A stretch of 64,000 nucleotides of DNA from contig JACBWW010000016.1 in the NCBI GenBank assembly GCA_020086605.1, forward strand, positions 19,766,926 through 19,830,925, written 5' to 3'. The stretch comes from Lanius collurio. Its lineage: Eukaryota > Chordata > Aves > Passeriformes > Laniidae. Shown piece after piece: positions 9,893 to 23,000 of this stretch (position 1 is the first letter of the stretch; every line of letters begins with the position of its first letter). The notes beneath the pieces are model-generated. The model searched no databases, had not been told where the DNA came from, and worked only from the letters and a program-made list of their open reading frames with translations. The translations under genes and the position numbers were made by a program.

Positions 9893-12800
9893 TACAACTA
9901 AAACTGGTGAATATCAATTAGAGTAATAAAGACTTAACAAGATTAAACATAATAAAACATAATAATCATTAGCTTCACTAACAACTTTAGTAAACTTTTA
10001 GTTAACTTGAACTTTGATTAATTAAACATGCAAAAGACAACTCCACCATTTCATGAATAACAAAATGCCAGGGAACCCAACTCCACTCACAAAGCAACAG
10101 CTACAGGGAAGCTGAGGCATGGATGGTTCAGTCCTCGCTCTGTTCCCAGAGCTTTCCCCTCCCCTAGAGGCAGGAGGTAGCAGTGGGGTTGTGCTAAGCT
10201 GGCACAGCTGTTCTCCAGCTTCTCTCCAAATAGATGGCAAAGCTGCCAGCAGCAGGAATGCCATTCATGCCATGCTTTGACACCCAGAAAACTTTGCTGC
10301 TCCTTTCTGTGCCGCTTATAATATTACCACGGCTACTAGGAGGTGCACACGCTGCCTCTACCTACACATGAAATCCTGAGCAAACTTCCCGAGGTTGGTG
10401 GGCTGGTAGCACTGCCTACTGTCAAGACTGTCTGACATTTCCAATTACAAGACTCTATTTTCAGCTGCTTATAACTGTCATATTTTGACCAGTAACTTGT
10501 CATTTTACCATCCTGGGCATCTGCCGCAGGCTGAATTTTTTTGGAAAGCTTCAGCCAAAACAATATAGCTATTCCCAGGGGCAAGGCCAGGGAACAATGC
10601 ACTGTTTTGTAATGGTAAAAGAGAAAAAGAACTGACATCCTCTTCTTTAAGATGCACCATGACTCCTCACAGTTTGGATAGGGGAGTAGAAATTTAGTCA
10701 ATCTGTGACCTTTATATTAAGGGTGTGCCTTTTTTTTACTGCTGTGAAAATCTATGCAAGTGTGGCCAAGTGAAAGCATTTGGAAAAATTCCAACCTCAT
10801 TTCTTCAGCAAAGACTTTTCTTTCACTGAGAATCCTAAAACCTCTAAGGATCCTGTCCTGCTGGGCTCATCTTGCCCTCCAGCTTGTGCAGAAGGGAGTA
10901 GCCCCATCCCAAAGGCAAAGAGATGGGGAGAGAAAAGGCAGAACAAGGAGGAGATGGAGAGGAGCAGGCAGAGTGATTTGCACCCACCAGAGCTGCTGGC
11001 TTTCTGGGGCTGGGAATGGGATCCAGGATCCTGAGTCTCACCATCAGGAGGCTGCCAGGAAGTGCTGTGAGATCCCACCGCGCCCGGTCGGAAGCAGCAG
11101 GTTTTACAGCTCAGAGCTCGGCATGGCTTTTCCTGGGTTCACAGCCCACCAGCAGGAATTGCAGCTGGAAGTGCTCCATGCTCTGGAAATCAGGTGCCAA
11201 AATGAGCAGCAAACGTTTAGCAACCCCATGCAGGATGCTGGGTCAAACGGCCTTCGCAGGCCCACAGAGCTTTTGGCAGGACCATGCAGGCGGCTGAACT
11301 GGGACAGCCTCCCGTGCCCAGCTGCATTCCCACAGCCCTCCCAAAGCCCACAGCAAACAAAGCAGGGAGCTGTGGGAAAAGCATCCCTGACTCACCTGTG
11401 CTCCCAAACCCACCCCGAGCACCAGCCTCTCCTGTACCTGCGGTGGCAGAGGGAATGTGTGACACCAAAACCACAGCATGGTTCACACATGCCGGCAGTG
11501 CAGGGGGATGCTATTCGTGGATTCCCTAAATTTTGACTACAGGAATACAATCTTTGATTATGCCCTTTGCATATGGAAATCCAGGAGAGAGAAAATGGAG
11601 GGTGCTTTCCTTTTTGACAGTTGTCTTTGACTGGCACGTCCTTCCTTTACAGAAAACTGATGTTTACTACTGCAATACATTTATTTTGAAACTCAGTTCA
11701 TCTGCTGTAAGAAATTACTCAGACCATTAATTTTGGAAGCCAATGCTGAGAGATCACGAATGTTAAGAATTCTAATTATGTTGGGTCTGGAAAATTTAAT
11801 GAACAAAAGAGACTTTTCATAAGCATCTCAAGCCATAATATTTTAATGCTATTGGCATTAATTAAAATATCTGGAATTTTTAAAGGAGCCCTCTCCTTCT
11901 CCCTTTAAATATTTTACTTCTACCATTAGAACAGAAACAGAATTTTGCTAAAGCCACAGAAAAAATGTTCTCTGTGGCTGATCATCTCATTTATAATCGT
12001 GTCATGGTGGGAACAACCTTTTGCTGAAATTTTGTTTATGCTTCAGAAATTTTCTCCTAATAACTTCTTCCCTACCCCCCTTCCCTAGCACTAGCAGGCC
12101 TGGATTTGTCTTCTGTGCAGGGCTAGGAAGATAAAAGTCCAGATGATTTGGCATCATACAAGGGACTGAACTCTCAGTTCCTGATTAATGATACTATCCA
12201 TCTCAGAAGGTAGTGATTCCCTCCTTTAGAGCCTAGGGGGAAAAGATAGCCTAACCTTTGAATTCATACTTCATCATCTCCCTCTGGCATCTGTGGCTTT
12301 CTGCAGGACACAGGGCTCAGCGCTGCCCTGCTCCCCACACCAACCAGCACAGCAAACACCCTGGGAAAGAGAGGGCACCTGCTCCTCTGCCTCTGCTTTG
12401 CAGGCACAGGGGGTGCCCATGGATTTGGTGCCATGTCCTGGGTGCTGGCAAAAGCAGTGGCTTTTCTAAGGGACACCATTGCACTGCAGGGTGGGCAGAT
12501 CATGACTGCCAAGGTCTCTGCTGCTTGTGCTGTGACCAGTGGCAGCAATGCTGGATGCAGAGGTTAGAGACAGCTCTGGCTCTGAACTTTTGGGAAGTGG
12601 GCTCATTCCCTGACTTGAGAGCTCAAATGAGCTCAGAAAGATAAAAGGGATTTTTTTTGTGTGTCTGATCTTAAGCTCACAGGTTTTAACTTGGATTTTT
12701 CTAAGTATCTAAATATACAGTCTCTTGCTAGTTGGTAATAGTGGGACCTCACCTTGTTTGATGATGTTCTCACTTTTTAGAGTGTCTAATTAAAGGCGGG

Positions 12801-14548
12801 ACACAGGAACTGTCAGTGCTCAGCCATTGAGAAAATGGAGCCAGTGGGTTTTCCAGGCACTGAACATGCCAGGAACTGCCTCAGATGGAACCAGCATCTG
12901 GGCAAGGCAAGGTGAATGGAACATTAGGGGCAATGAAGAAGCTGCCAAGCCCTCAGACACATTTAAAAAGGCATTTTCTCTTGAAAAGGCCACAACTGTA
13001 GTTGGGAAATTTGAAAAGTGAAAACAGCATTTTGCAGTGGATCAGAGGAAGCAGAATTTCCACAAGAACAGCAAATAACAGAAGGAGGAAGCTGAGCTTA
13101 ATTTCTACCAAATTGGGCACAGCCTCCTCTGTCTCAGAGGTGCTTGGCACACAAAGCTGCTCCTGTTGGGACACTGCACATCATCACTGCAGAGAGGCAG
13201 GTCACTGCTTCCTGGCAGCACTTTCTCCTCCAGCACAAATATGCGGATTCAGCAGGCTGCCAAGCCTGCCTGTGCTTATTTCTGTGCTGGGCACAGCCAG
13301 GTGTCACACAGGTGAGGTTGCACATAGACATACAGGAGGCCCAGAGGGCTTTTATCTATTTTCTCCATGTGGCTGAGAGAGCACTCAAAGGCACCTGCTG
13401 ATTCTGTATGTTCGGTGCCGCGGAGAGGAAAATCGATGTGGGAACTGCAGATGGCTTCAGTGGTACAGGGTATTCCAGGCTGCTTTCTGATGCAAACAGA
13501 ACTGATTTACTCTTAGTGGCTTAACTTCACTGACCATTATATTTTGTTTCATTATTCAAAGGCAAATACTGAAGTAGCATGTTGTGGACATGGCTGGTTC
13601 TTTCAGGTGGAAGGGGGTGAGAACCATTTGTGTAGCTTTTCAGAGACTTGTTTCAGTGTCTTCACATGGTTTCAGGAAGCTTTTCTTCTAATATTGAACT
13701 GCCTTTAGCAGGGTTTTTTTCCTACACCTTGGGATCCAGTATCATTTCCTTGTTTTTTCTGCACTCCAGTGCTATCAGCCATCCTCAAGTGTTTGTCTCA
13801 TCACTTTCAAGACTGCACCCCTACCCAGGAAAACAGTGAGGGACAAACTTTCTGCTCTCTGCAGGTTTTTCTCCCTATAAGCTGGAAAATAATGTTTGTT
13901 TGGCTCATATTCTTAGCTAGCTGCAGACTCCCCACTGATACCCCCTGCCCTGTCAATTGCTAACTAATTGTGCCTGCAGTAAAAGTAATCCAAACTGGGG
14001 AGTTATTCAGCAGCAGCAGAAGGATCCATTAAAACAGATTATGCTCTGTGCTCCGTTTCTGTCTTCATCCTCCGGGATCACCCTGCCTAGGCTCTGCCCC
14101 AGGGCACACACACCCACGCTCTGCAAAGTCACCCTGGAGTGTCCCCACAAAGGGCTCTGAGGCTCATCTCAAGGGGACAGGCAAAATCCAGGCCAGGGGG
14201 TCTGTCCCTGAGGGACCTGGCTACGAGGTGATGTTAACAGGCAGGCTGTCCAGGAATGCTCATGGGCAGGAAGTTGTCCAGGATGCTGCTGCGATGTTTT
14301 TTTAGCTTTCTTATCCTTGACACACAGGCAGCAAAGCAGCTCTGTATTTGGTTTGACTGAAGCTTCAAGGGGAGCAAACCCCTATAGGATTCAGGCCTTA
14401 GGAAGGCAAAAAAAATGCACAGTAGCGATGTTCTGGAGTTAATTCAGCCTTGAAACTCAGTGGCTGCTTGGCATCAGGAAAGACCCCAGCCTGGAGTGAG
14501 GAGCAGGGTTTCTGAAGGCCTGTGAAACAAGCCTGAGACATTTCACAA
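9893..14548. other. Intergenic or intronic DNA, no gene seen
   Basis: About 9.89-10.03 kb is A/T-rich with many TTAAC/AATAAA-like words and may belong to the LTR-like element next to it. About 10.75-11.54 kb is G+C-rich and holds the longest open frame of the window (260 codons, plus strand, from 10754). That frame has low-complexity basic and Pro/Gln-rich sequence, no known domain, and long antisense frames opposite it, so I do not call it a gene. The interval 12.2-14.5 kb is ordinary mixed sequence with no repeat or exon I can support. Confidence 0.55.
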
Positions 14549-14850
14549 AATCATAAACTCACAGAAGGGTTTGAGTTGGAATGGACCTTAAAAATCACCT
14601 TGTTCCAACCCCCTGCCATGGGCAGGGACACCTTCCAGGTTGCTCAGAGCTGCATCCATCCTGGCCTTGAATGCTTCCAGGGATGGGACAGCCACAACTT
14701 CTCTGGGCAACCTGTGCTTCCTCACAGGGAAGAATTCCTTCCTGATAGCTAATCTAAACCTGCTTTCTCTCAGTTTAAAGCCATTCTCCCTGGTCCTGTT
14801 CCCACATGCCCTTGAAAAACTTCTATCTATATTTACATCCCTCAGGGCAG
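14549..14850 (-). mobile_element. CR1 LINE, 5'-truncated 3' fragment
   Basis: The plus strand shows the reverse complement of a CR1 3' end. It starts with a degenerate ATCATA/CACAGAA terminal repeat, then TTGGAATGGACCTTAAAAATCA, CCAACCCCCTGCCATGGGCAGGGACACC, CCAGGGATGGGACAGCCACAACTTCTCTGGGCAACCTGTG, and CCTCACAGGGAAGAATTCCTTCCTGAT. These are hallmark blocks of avian CR1 tails, so the element points along the minus strand. It is cut off on its 5' side near 14850 and contains no reverse transcriptase. It shares most of these blocks with the copy at 42.6 kb. Confidence 0.9.
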
Positions 14851-17800
14851 ATTGGTTACAAGGCCTTTATGTCTGTCCCTGTGGGTTTCATTGCCCCTAT
14901 GAAGACCCACCTCAGGCTCAGCACCTTGCTTCCAACACTGACTTTTTGGAGGTTCTGCTGTACAGAGTAACAAATACAGTCCTGTTCCACCCATGAGCTT
15001 AATTCGGCCACCTCCAGCTGGGATATAGCCACTGCTAACAACACACGAGGTGCCCTGTGGGGTCAAAAGGCCCTGGAGCTGGATGAAGAGGGACACGGAT
15101 GAAATGGAGTTACCTCAGCTGGGCAGTGAATCAGCCACCACTCCTGCTCCAGAGAGCACTGTGCACAGCTAGAGCCACATGGCTGGATCTGGCTGGGCTT
15201 CCTCTCCCCACTTTAATTGTGTGACATTAAAGCTACCCCTAAGCCAGTAGGACAGGCGTATGCAGAATGTACCTATTTACCTTGCAGGTTTTTAAATTCA
15301 AATGGGTTATGTAAAGCAGCACAGTCTACACAATTTAAATTGGCCTGACTTCTGAAAGCTGCGGGTTCCAGGACCTGAAAGAAAGCCTGCAGCTAGGCTG
15401 AGTATCCAAGGGAGGTCCTCTTGGCATACAAAGATCAAGCACAATCTGAAATTCAAACATACCTTTACGCTTAGTTTTTATCTTATTTCAGTTTCACGCA
15501 AAATAATGTTGCCCTAGAAATGAAATTTCCCCATATGTCTGGCACAGCTCTACAATGGCCATTTAGTGGAGCAGTAAAGCAAAGCACCAGGTACTTGACA
15601 GCTCTTTTTGTGTCACTCGCAACATGCCTTCTAATTCTAGAGAACTACTGCCATGTACTCCAACAGGGTTTCTTTGCTTTCCTGAAGCAGTTACATGACT
15701 TAAGAGTTTGGTCACCTTTTCTGCTAATGGGAATTGAGGAATTATACATAGGAAGAGCACACAGGTAGAAAGCCCAGCACATTAAAATCGAGCTTGCTCA
15801 GGACACCTATAATATGATCCACACAGCTCTGCAAAATGAATTTTTATTATTTTCCCAGCTTTACATGCTAGCATTAATATTTCATTACTAGATTTCACTA
15901 TGATTTTGGTCCTGTTACTGTCTCAACCAATTTACTGCTTGAGAAGGTTATTTTTAATCTTCAGCAGTAACTGAGAATATACCCTCAGAAAACCTTTCCC
16001 AACATGGAATTTTGTTGCTGTTTCATTAAATTGAGGTAATGCTGTATCCAACAGCTCTTTATGGGAACAAAATACATCAATTTTAAGAGAGGAGGGAGGA
16101 TTATCAGTTTCTAGCTGTAAGTCTGTGTTGCCCACTTGTCTTAATTTGTAATTATGGAATTTCAGACATTACGAATGGGGAGAATGAGCTAAAAAGATGT
16201 GATCTGATACAGAAAAGCTGGGTTTAGCACTGAGCACTCAGGCATCTGGCTCCAGAGGTGCTACAACACTGGTACTCCAGCAGTTTTCCTTTGAAAAGTG
16301 AAGGTATTTATTTGGGTTCTGATTCAAAGAAGGTTGAGGATGTAAAAGCACAGGCAGTGTTAGGCCAGGTTTGTTCCTCTCTAGGTTTGTGATTTAGGGC
16401 CATGTCACACAGACAGTCCTGGCAGCCAGAGAATGAGAAAGGGCCAAAGCCTGCACAGAGAATCTGGTCTTGACCCCATCTCCCACCAGGGCACCACAAC
16501 AGGATTTAGCACACAGGCTGTACACTATCAGAGGAAAAAAACAGGTCTCAAAAAAAGGTCTCTCAAAATCTGCTTCAGAGTTACAAAATGTTTCTCAGTG
16601 TCAAACACAAGCAATTAGTGTTATTTATTCATCCCCTTAAAACATCTCACTCCCCAGTTCCAATTCCCTCCAGCCACGTTCTGCCAGTGATATTGCACCT
16701 CCCCTTAATTCCAGCCTGATGGATTTAGGACAGGATGTGCCATTTTGGTCCCTTATCCTACCCTGGGGAGTCTGCTCTCTTTGCTTTGTGGACAACTTCC
16801 TTGTCCTAAGAGCAGGGTTATTTTCCCAACTGTTGTGGGGATGGGGCAGGGATTCAGGCAGTTCTCTACCAACCAACATGAGGCATAACAGACCCTTCCC
16901 CAGCCAGGAAATTGAGACAGTTCCCAAAGGTACAGAGAAAGGCACAGGGACCTGGCCTTGACACACAACAAGCAGACAATTTTCCTGTTTTCCCCCCTGG
17001 ATATAAACTCAAAATATTCCCTTGTATGTTGTCACATCTCCTGAGGGACTCATCCTTTCTCAGTTGCACAAACCCTCCCCTAAATTCTACACGGAGTGAT
17101 ACCACCCTCCTTATGTCCTGCAGCACCCATGCAGGGGCTCCCCTGGGCTGCCTTGCACATCTCCAGAGTGTCTCCCCACTGGTTCAATCCAAAGAAAACC
17201 ATGGATCTGTGCCTGTCTGTGCAGCCTGGCACAGCATTACGTTGATAGGCACCTGGAAGGATCACTGGGGTACAAATGCCCACAGCAGCCCAAAATCCCA
17301 GTGCAGTCTATTTAACAACAGTCACACGTGGCAACAGCTGTCCAGCAGAACCCAGGTACCTGCATTTTGAGGGGTTTTACTGTTCAAGTGCTTCTTCTAA
17401 AACCTCTTCTGGGGTAATCAAAGCCTAATCATCTAATTTGGGGACTTAAAACCCATTCAGAGCAGAACCAAAGAACAAAAAATTTTCACTCTGGCTTTTT
17501 ATGGTTCTCAAATCTCTCCCAGCCTGCTGGGGAGTGGCCCAAACAGAAGAGATTGAATGAGTTCATCAGTACTTGGGCAGATATGTTTTGGGGAGAAACC
17601 AGGAGGTGGGCTCACACTTATCCCTAACAGACTCCAGGAATGATGCTAATCCAAATCAAATGGTCTGTCTTTGAGACAGCATCAAACAACTTATAAAAGC
17701 CTTCCTGGATTCTAAATATTGGCTACATTCTTCACAGGGAAGATGAGCAGCAGAGCAGATTTTCCCTTGAAAACATTTTCTCCTATAATTTTTCCTGATC

Positions 17801-19675
17801 TGAGAATTGTAACAAGTGCATGGAAATTACAAGCTGCTGTAAAAATTACAGAGACTAAAACTACAATTTTATCCTGCATTAGAACAATTTTAACATTGTT
17901 AGAGGAATATATCTCTGCAATTTTAAAATTATTTGAGTCATGACAGGAAGACTCACAACTGCAATATTTATCTTTCAGATTCATCTTAGGATGTTCCTGA
18001 AGACTTGTGAGATGTCACATTATATAGCATTTTGTGGGGACTGGAGAAAGTCACTTTGACAAGCAACACATGTGAATTGAAGCCATTGATTATGGGGAAT
18101 TTAATTTTATCTATTCTGTATTCATGGTACAATAAATAAAAATACTTCAGTGGTCACTGTAGGACTGCAACAACTTCTACAGAAATGCAATTTATAGTTG
18201 CATATTTTTAACAGCGAGCTTTGGCATACATTTGATTAAATTCTGCTTTGCAGTGCACTTAATGAGAATTCTAATTCTCTAGAGATTTCTATAGGCATGC
18301 CAGGTAAAGAGGAGTCTATCAAGTCAGAGCTGTGGTTGTTAGCACAAGAAGCTGGTTCCTTTGAAGAGAAATAAAATTCATAAGCATGCATGCATATATT
18401 TTAATATTGCCAAGATACATATTGGCAGAGCAATAAATAGTTAGAAGATTTATTACCCGCTGTATTTCCCAATGTATACAAAAGCAAGTGATACTTGTGA
18501 GGTATAACATCTTTCAGGCATGTGTTTGAACTGAGTGGCTCAAGCAAAGGTTATTTATTTTGGTTTCTCAGGAAATTTGAGGTTGATTCCTTCTCTAAAT
18601 TTCTTCAAGTTGTCCCATTGATTTCTCTGCCTGCCTGATGAGGAAGGTGAAGGGCTTCCTCTAAGAGATGCAATGTCAGCATTTGAGGGCCATCCACTTC
18701 TCTAAATAAACAGGGTCAAAAAATAAAATAACTTTGTTTACCTGCTCCTTTTTGGTATCTCTCTGCTCCAGCTCTCAGATTAAGGTAATTTTTATAAGGA
18801 CTATCTCACTACCACAATCATCTTCCTACAGCAACTTGGAAAAAAAGTTCATCCATCCTGGTAGGAATATTGGGTGTATCCAGACAGGACAGCTCCTTCC
18901 TGTATCAGTTTGTAGCCACAGCCTCACCTCAGGTAAATTCTACAAGAGATAGTTTAGGTTTGGCAAGTGTTTTTCCCTTGGCTGCAGAGCTGGGAGAAGG
19001 ACAAATCCTGCTGAACACGGGGGCAAGTTTGCCTTGTTCCAGTCTGCCTTATTCAAACCTGGATGCTGGAAAGTGTGAGGAAACCCTGGACACATTCATC
19101 CCAGTGGCAAAACTGTGAAAGGGACCAGGATTTCTTCCATGCAGGGATAGGTGTATCTGCCACGTCTGTAAAAATTACGATGACTTTTTGTCTCCAAACT
19201 TGCTCTGATTTCACTGCAGAGTTTATTGATAATGGGGTGTTTAAGTCATTTTTTGGTGTGAAATATGAACAAGATTATCTAGTCTTGTATCACTTTTAAT
19301 CTGCAAATATCAAATTAACTGAGGACTTCAGTAAATTTGCACCCACATTTCTGATGGGGATCCATTGAGAGTTGCTGTTCAGGATAGCAGAAGGGGACAC
19401 CGGCAAGATTAGGGAGAGAGCAGAGGATGTGAAGCTGTGCTTCACACTGCAGTCATCAGGTCACAGTGTTATGCTTCAGGCGACTTCTCTTCACTACTGT
19501 TAGTCCTGGAATTAAACTAAAATCAGTCTCCCCTAAAGAACACAAAAGAATATAAGCTTTACTTTTTGTCCTCTCAGCTGTTACACTCTGAACCAGTGGG
19601 TTATTTTAATACTGACCAATGCTCGAATTCTAATTCTTACACTGGAATTTAAAAAAAAAAACACATTGGGGAAAC

Positions 19676-19768
19676 AAAAAAAAAAAAAAAAAAAAAACCA
19701 ACCAACCAAAAAACAATCAAACCCAAAGAACCCAAAGAACAAGAAAAGAACAAATTAAATATAGCTTC
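19676..19768. repeat. A23 tract followed by (CCAA)n and A-rich low-complexity sequence
   Basis: A run of 23 A (19676-19698) leads into CCAACCAACCAA and then AAACAATCAAACCCAAAGAACCCAAAGAAC. No AATAAA lies just before the run, so a retrocopy tail is less likely here than simple slippage expansion. Confidence 0.8.
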
Positions 19769-20247
19769 TGCTTATGCTGATTTTCAGAAATAGGTTAATA
19801 AACATTGCTTAGATGAAAGGAGCCTCAAGCGTTAAAGAAAGAAATCAGAAGGTCTCACTTAAGTGATTTTTTGGCAGGAATCAAATTAACGAATATAATA
19901 TGGATTGCTGACAAGGTGCTTGATCACTCTCAGCAGTGAGGAATTTTTTAATGTATATATTATATTTATTTATATGGATATATCTATATATGCATGAGTT
20001 TGTGTTTGAGTTGATTCCATTAACACTTCATTTGATGATGATAAATAGCATTTTCATTGAAAAGGAAAATATCAGGAAGTCCTGATTTGCAAGAGCAAGT
20101 TAGAATTTATGACATTATTATGTCCTACTGCATTTTCTTCTCCTTTAAAAAACACAAGCCTTCGATGTTAGTGCAAAAGAATGCAACCATTTTATTTAGT
20201 CCACAGACAATTTTCCTCTAATTCAATCTGCAAATAACACAAAGTTC

Positions 20248-20263
20248 TTTTTTTTTTTTTTTT
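20248..20263. repeat. T16 homopolymer
   Basis: Uninterrupted T run. No polyadenylation hexamer is placed correctly on the minus strand to make it a retroposon tail. Confidence 0.85.
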
Positions 20264-20645
20264 GTAAGAGGGTGGAGGATAAAATAGAAAAGGAGACATA
20301 AAAGAGACTTAATTAGATCATGGAACCCTTTCTTTAAGCAGTTCAGCATCTTAATTTCTGGTAAATTCAAGCAACATCCATCTGGGGTTTGATTCTGTCA
20401 GTCTGTATCTATGTCTGTCTGCCTTTATCCATCTCTCTAGGCATCCCTGGCTGTGGCTTCAGAGCAGCACCGACGGATCCCGAGCTGTGCATGCAGCGAG
20501 CTGCAGAATCCAGCCCCTCTTTGACAATGATTGGGGCTGACACTGACAAGCACTTACACCCCATTCTCGGGCTCTTTTTGTTTGGCCTTAGATTCACGTG
20601 TTGTCTGGCAAAAGTTAAAAATAAAACATTTAGGGCTAGGCTGTG

Positions 20646-20915
20646 GTCAGTTTTGCTGTGGCTCCGCAGTGCGAGGGGGAGGAAGGGGAGGGGGAGGCAG
20701 CGGCGGCTCCGCGTTCTGCACCACTCGCATCAAGGTCAGCCAGAACTGCTGCGAGAGCAGAGCCGGAGCCACCCAGAGCACGTGCTGTGCCAGAAAATCG
20801 CTTTTTTTGCTTAGAACTAATCACCTGGAGGTCCGGAGCGGCTGAGACATTCGCAGGCATTGCCCCTCTCACTCAGGCAGCAGATTTAGCTGGCCACACC
20901 CCGATGCGACCAGCT
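20646..20915. promoter_or_regulatory. Isolated CpG-enriched patch, candidate promoter or first exon
   Basis: By eye there are about 16 CpG dinucleotides in roughly 250 bases, in a window otherwise poor in CpG. Included are a G-rich AGGGGGAGGAAGGGGAGGGGGAGG stretch, clustered GGCGGCTCCGCG, and a CACGTG E-box near 20779. The block is flanked by AT-rich DNA. It overlaps a 161-codon plus-strand open frame (20643-21128) whose start is Ala/Glu/Arg-rich, as expected from CpG-rich DNA, with no recognisable domain. It could be a small CpG-island promoter, perhaps of a noncoding RNA, or a regulatory element. No TATA box or splice donor decides the strand. Confidence 0.35.
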
Positions 20916-21253
20916 CCTGAGCCTCAGGGCTCTTGGAAAATTTTCCATCAAAACTTTCAGGGGACCTATCTGATTTCCTTGAAAATGTCAGCATGTTTTT
21001 ATTTCATTCTGCTAGACAAATTAAATATGGAAAATGGAAAAGATATTAGCAGAAACCCAGAAACCTTAATGGCAGGGGAAAGGGACAGTATTCATTTTGT
21101 CAACGAGAAGCTGGTATTTTTCAGCTGAACATTTTGGATTAAAATACTGGTGGCTGCACTAGGCAAAATAACTGGACAAACCCACCTCTTATTTATGAGG
21201 AGCTCTATTTCAGATATCTATGCAGTAAAGTTGACTGCTTCCCATCCCCTTGT

Positions 21254-21275
21254 CCCCCCCCTCCCCCCCCCCCCC
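21254..21275. repeat. C-rich homopolymer tract
   Basis: C7, one or two further C, a single T at 21262, then C13. The minus strand is therefore a long G run. Simple repeat. Confidence 0.85.
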
Positions 21276-21849
21276 AACATTTCTCACTGACAAAGAGGTG
21301 GATACAGGTAAAACATTTGCCTTTCCCCAATTTCCTGAGGCTGGGGAATCTCCTTGCTACCCCTGTCTGCCAAAGCTGCAGAACTGTTGTCACCCTGCTC
21401 TGCATCAGGAGTGCTGGGGGCTCACCTGAGGGGACTTCAGGGGTAGAAGCTGAGTTGGATTTATGTGAATATGGGACCAGAATGAAGGAGAGCAGAAGGA
21501 TGGGACAGAGTCCAGTGGTCACAGAGCCCCGTGTGCTGCTACAGCAGACAGACATCTGCTTCTTTCCTCAGACTCGTACCCACCTCCATCACAGGAATAC
21601 TGAGAGGGGCTGTCCTCGCTGCTGCTGTGAAAGGCTTTTCCAGAAACTCCCATCTTTCATTCAAAACCTTCTAAAATATAGGATAACTTACTGATGACTA
21701 GCTTATAGTTATTTATGTAACAAATTGTCAAATCTTAGAACAATCCCCTTAATTCCTACCATGTTTGTGGGTGATTCTCTGCAGGCTTCAGTATGCTAGG
21801 ACACAATCCCTCTTATCCCATTGAACTATTCACCATTCTCTGCTCCTGC

Positions 21850-23000
21850 TCTAGGTTAAATTATTTTTTTTCAAGCACAGGTGGCTACAACTGGTCACTA
21901 CATTCCTGAAAAAGTCTTACTGTGGCCTTCTAAAAGGCATTAATTTTTTTCCCAGCTTGACTGAAAATGCTTCTTTTGATATAGTGCCAAATATATGCCC
22001 CATTCTTCTGTATCTGTCCAACCAACAAGCCTTACCTCATATTAGAAATTGTCATTAATTCCCAGCTACCTGACCTTGCTACTTGAACTGTTCAGTGTAA
22101 TCCCATTTATATCTTCCCAGTCCCTGAGGATATTCTGTTTTTCTGTATGCTGTCAGCCTCCTTGCTATTGACAAACCCTCCCACCTCCATCAGCACATTT
22201 CTCTAGCAGGTTCTTTTTGTGCCTAGTTGATTAATGAAAATATTAAGTGATATTGGTCCCCAGACTGTGCCTTCAGAAACTCCACTTTTAGCTCTCTCCA
22301 GCCTGGTATTTCCTCTTTCAGCATCATCTGTTATTATCTCCTGTAGCCAGTTTCTATTTATTTTACAATCCTGGGCCTAATCTTCATCGTTCCCAATCAA
22401 ACAATTCTCCATGTAGCTCTGTGTCAGATGTTTCTCTCACAGTGTATACACATCACATCTATTGCCATTTTCTTTGTCTAAAAAGATCAGGATAATCTAA
22501 AGATTATCAAGTTAATCTCATAAATCTGCTTTCAGTAAACCTATTCTGTGTGTTATCCTACTTCTGCCATTTGCTATGCTCTCTATTCCTCTGCTTTCCA
22601 AAAGCACTCTAATGCTTTGTGTACTACTGATGCCATGTTAATATGCCCACATTTAACTAGAACACAGTTTTTTCCTATTTTAAATACAGGAATCATATTT
22701 GAAATCTCTCTTTCCACTCCTACTTTAACATAGTCCTAAACACCCTTCGAGCAGAAGTGCTGTTTCAAATGCCAATTCCTTCAAGACAGCTGGGACACAG
22801 ATGCTTGGAAACCACTCCTTGAATTTTACTTCTACCTCAAAGGCATCATTTTCACCCTTCCAAACCCACTCCCATGAAGCCAGTTTTCTTGTTTTCTCCC
22901 ATCCAAGTTCAGAGCCATTGTCCAAATGGAACAGTGAGCCACAAAATCATCTCAGTTTTGGAAAGCAACCTTGCCAATCTTAAACCCACCCTCCCTCAAG
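21850..23000 (-). mobile_element. Ancient CR1/L3-clade LINE fragment, reverse transcriptase region
   Basis: The plus strand carries the eroded reverse complement of a CR1-clade ORF2. Recognisable blocks in order are GGTGGCTACAACTGGTCACTACATTCC, GTGGCCTTCTAAAAGGCATTAATTT, TTAATGAAAATATTAAGTGATATTGGTCCCCAGACTGTGCCTTCAGAAACTCCA (opposite the family's VPQGSVLGP-like reverse transcriptase motif), TCTCCTGTAGCCAGTTTCTATTTA, CTCCATGTAGCTCTGTGTCAGATG, ATCACATCTATTGCC, and TTTAAATACAGGAATCATA. The element therefore runs on the minus strand. Frames are broken throughout and no intact protein remains. The right edge is uncertain and similarity may reach about 23.15 kb. The assignment rests on remembered family consensus. 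Confidence 0.65.

Larger units (their letters stand above)
14851..20645. other. Intergenic or intronic DNA, no gene seen
   Basis: Mixed to AT-rich unique sequence. About 16.6-17.4 kb is more G+C-rich, with overlapping ORFs on both strands that show no domain. About 17.7-18.5 kb is strongly AT-rich. The only repeats I could mark are the A-rich tract at 19.68-19.77 kb, a TA-rich stretch near 19.95-20.0 kb and a T16 run at 20.25 kb. Confidence 0.55.

Noticed and set aside
19676..19698. A23 tract as a retrocopy tail
   Set aside because: No AATAAA at the right distance upstream, and the tract grades into other simple repeats.
20643..21128. 161-codon plus-strand frame starting in the CpG-rich patch
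   Set aside because: The Ala/Arg/Glu-rich beginning follows from CpG-rich DNA, and the rest is unrelated AT-rich sequence with no recognised motif. Kept only as a possible promoter region.
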